A DNA stretch of 16,602 bases, taken from NCBI GenBank assembly GCA_021785115.1, contig JAJYGO010000226.1:1-16602 (forward strand), read 5' to 3'. Position numbers and translations under genes: made by a program. This DNA is from Chloroflexota bacterium (lineage in GTDB: Bacteria; Chloroflexota; Limnocylindria; Limnocylindrales; CSP1-4). How positions within the stretch are numbered: the first letter of the stretch is position 1; each line of letters begins with the position of its first letter. Shown here piece by piece: positions 15,690-16,602 of the stretch. The notes beneath the pieces were generated by a model. That model ran no database searches and was not told the DNA's origin. It saw only the letters and a list, made by a program, of their open reading frames with translations.

Positions 15690-16567
15690 TAGCCCTTCAC
15701 CGCGCCGGCGGTGACGCCGCCGATGATCCAGCGCTGGGCGAACAGGAAGAACACGGTCATCGGGGCCGCGATCATCAGCACCGCCGCCGCGATGGACGGC
15801 CAGTCGCTCCCGTAGACGCCGTAGAACACCAGCAGGCCCCGGGTGATCGGGTAGTAGTCCTGGTTGCTCAGGTAGATCGTCGGCAGGATCAGCTCGTTCC
15901 AGACGCCGATGGCGGCCAGCACGGCCACGGTCGCGATGGCGGGCATGATCAGCGGGATGACGATCTGGACGACGAACCGGAAGTAGCCGCAGCCCTCGAT
16001 CGCGGCGGCCTCGTCCAGCTCGACCGGGATGGTCCGGATGTAGTTGACCAGGATCACCACGCCGATCGGGTTGACCAGGAACAGCATGACGTAGCCGATC
16101 GGGTTGTCGTACAGGCCGAGGCGCAGGATCAGCTGGAACTGCGGGATCAGGGCCGCCGGCAGGAACAGCGCGATGACGAACAGCGTGAACAGGCTGCCGG
16201 AGCCCCGCACGAACCGCCGCGCGATCGCGACCGCGAGGAACACGGCCGTGACCAGGAAGATCAGGACCGACGACACGGTGTAGATCACCGTGTTGAGCAG
16301 GTAGCGCGGGAAGTTGGCCTTGTCCCACGCATTCGCGAAGCTCGACAGGTTGAGCGTGTCGGGCAGGCCGATCGCGTTCTTCTGGAACTCGGGCAGCGTC
16401 TTGAGCGGCGTCAGGACCAGCATCAGCATCGGGCCGAGGTAGACCACGGCCAGGGCGATCAGGATCACGTAGGAGACGACGTGGCCCCAGTCCAGCCGTC
16501 GTCGCTTGGGGCGGGTCGCCGAGGCGGTCGTCGCGGCGCCTCGATCCAGGTCCACGATGGCGGTCAT
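15689..16567 (-). CDS. Carbohydrate ABC transporter permease, MalG-like (CUT1)
   Basis: A 292-residue inner-membrane permease of a sugar ABC importer. Six hydrophobic segments are visible at about 30-52, 90-116, 126-146, 157-178, 200-222 and 257-278. The cytoplasmic EAA loop, which contacts the ATPase, is at 183-211: ELDEAAAIEGCGYFR followed by VIPLIMPAI. The N-terminal tail is polar with KRRR before the first helix, consistent with a cytoplasmic N-terminus. The C-terminus GGVTAGAVKG is the common ending of MalG-type proteins. ATG16567 overlaps the preceding stop (ATGA). This would be the second permease, with the binding protein and the first permease encoded upstream, outside the window. 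No ATPase gene is in the window; CUT1 systems often use a shared MsiK-type ATPase. The probable cargo is a beta-gluco-oligosaccharide, judged from the neighbouring hydrolases. Confidence 0.93.
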   Translation of the reverse strand: MTAIVDLDRGAATTASATRPKRRRLDWGHVVSYVILIALAVVYLGPMLMLVLTPLKTLPEFQKNAIGLPDTLNLSSFANAWDKANFPRYLLNTVIYTVSSVLIFLVTAVFLAVAIARRFVRGSGSLFTLFVIALFLPAALIPQFQLILRLGLYDNPIGYVMLFLVNPIGVVILVNYIRTIPVELDEAAAIEGCGYFRFVVQIVIPLIMPAIATVAVLAAIGVWNELILPTIYLSNQDYYPITRGLLVFYGVYGSDWPSIAAAVLMIAAPMTVFFLFAQRWIIGGVTAGAVKG

Positions 16568-16602
16568 CCCAGCAGCCTCGCCTCTCGTCGTCGCAGCAGG
16601 AA
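16564..16602 (-). CDS. 3' end of an upstream gene, probably the partner MalF-like permease (partial)
   Basis: The minus strand from the window edge reads FLLRRREARLLG and a TGA at 16566-16564 that overlaps the permease start in the common ATGA arrangement. A hydrophobic residue run followed by Arg-rich sequence fits the cytoplasmic C-tail of a CUT1 permease, and gene order MalF-MalG is usual. Only 12 codons are visible, so the identity rests on context. Confidence 0.5.
   Translation of the reverse strand, partial: FLLRRREARLLG

Noticed and set aside
12062..15692. Several long plus-strand open frames across the GH16, GH116 and LacI genes.
   Set aside because: All are antisense to genes with recognisable motifs, and none has a domain or a credible ribosome site.
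1..16602. CRISPR arrays, tRNA or rRNA genes, insertion sequences, riboswitch-like leaders, phage or defence genes.
   Set aside because: Reading both strands showed no spaced direct repeats, cloverleaf-like segments, transposase motifs or terminal inverted repeats.

Overview
The window is very GC-rich DNA (most third codon positions are G or C) with long shadow frames antisense to the real genes. It looks like a chromosomal stretch of a free-living, high-GC bacterium. The mix of a lipoprotein GH16, a giant GH94-like protein, a PYROXD2-type FAD enzyme pair and a choice-of-anchor Q beta-helix tail would fit a soil Chloroflexota lineage (for example Limnocylindria-like) or an Actinomycetota. I cannot settle the taxon from sequence alone. 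No rRNA, tRNA, CRISPR array or insertion sequence was seen.

Left part (1-7472). The window opens inside a NodB-type polysaccharide deacetylase (1-504, +). Next comes a 982-residue three-domain fusion (573-3521, +): an aminoglycoside phosphotransferase/hydroxylysine-kinase-like kinase, an M23/LytM-like middle domain, and a class III PLP enzyme of the ethanolamine-phosphate/phosphohydroxylysine phospho-lyase type. A small 2H phosphoesterase (3531-4088, -) converges on it with a 9-bp gap. A 143-bp divergent intergenic region, with a palindrome and a possible -10 element, leads into two tandem FAD-dependent oxidoreductases of the PYROXD2/CrtI-like family (4232-5854 and 5856-7472, +), separated by 1 bp.

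Middle (7473-7933). This stretch would normally be called intergenic. It holds a perfect 12-bp-stem hairpin placed symmetrically between two convergent reading frames. It also holds, on the minus strand, an orphan C-terminal piece of a choice-of-anchor Q/parallel beta-helix surface protein with no start codon and no upstream body: a gene remnant.

Right part (7934-16602, all minus strand). This is a tightly packed sugar-utilisation operon, read right to left: the last codons of an upstream gene (probably the partner permease), a MalG-type CUT1 ABC permease, a LacI-family regulator, a GH116 beta-glucosidase-like enzyme, a GH16 endo-beta-glucanase lipoprotein, and a 1122-residue GH94-like phosphorylase. 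Junctions are ATGA, TAGTG, a 16-bp gap, an 8-bp overlap and GTGA, so most are probably translationally coupled. The inferred pathway is that the GH16 lipoprotein cuts a beta-glucan outside the membrane and the ABC transporter imports the oligosaccharides. The GH116 enzyme and the phosphorylase-like protein, both without signal peptides, would then degrade them in the cytoplasm under LacI control. The substrate (beta-1,3- or mixed-linkage glucan) is inferred from GH16, not proven. The most notable items are the three-domain fusion, the phosphorylase of unassigned specificity in a beta-glucan context, and the hidden beta-helix remnant.
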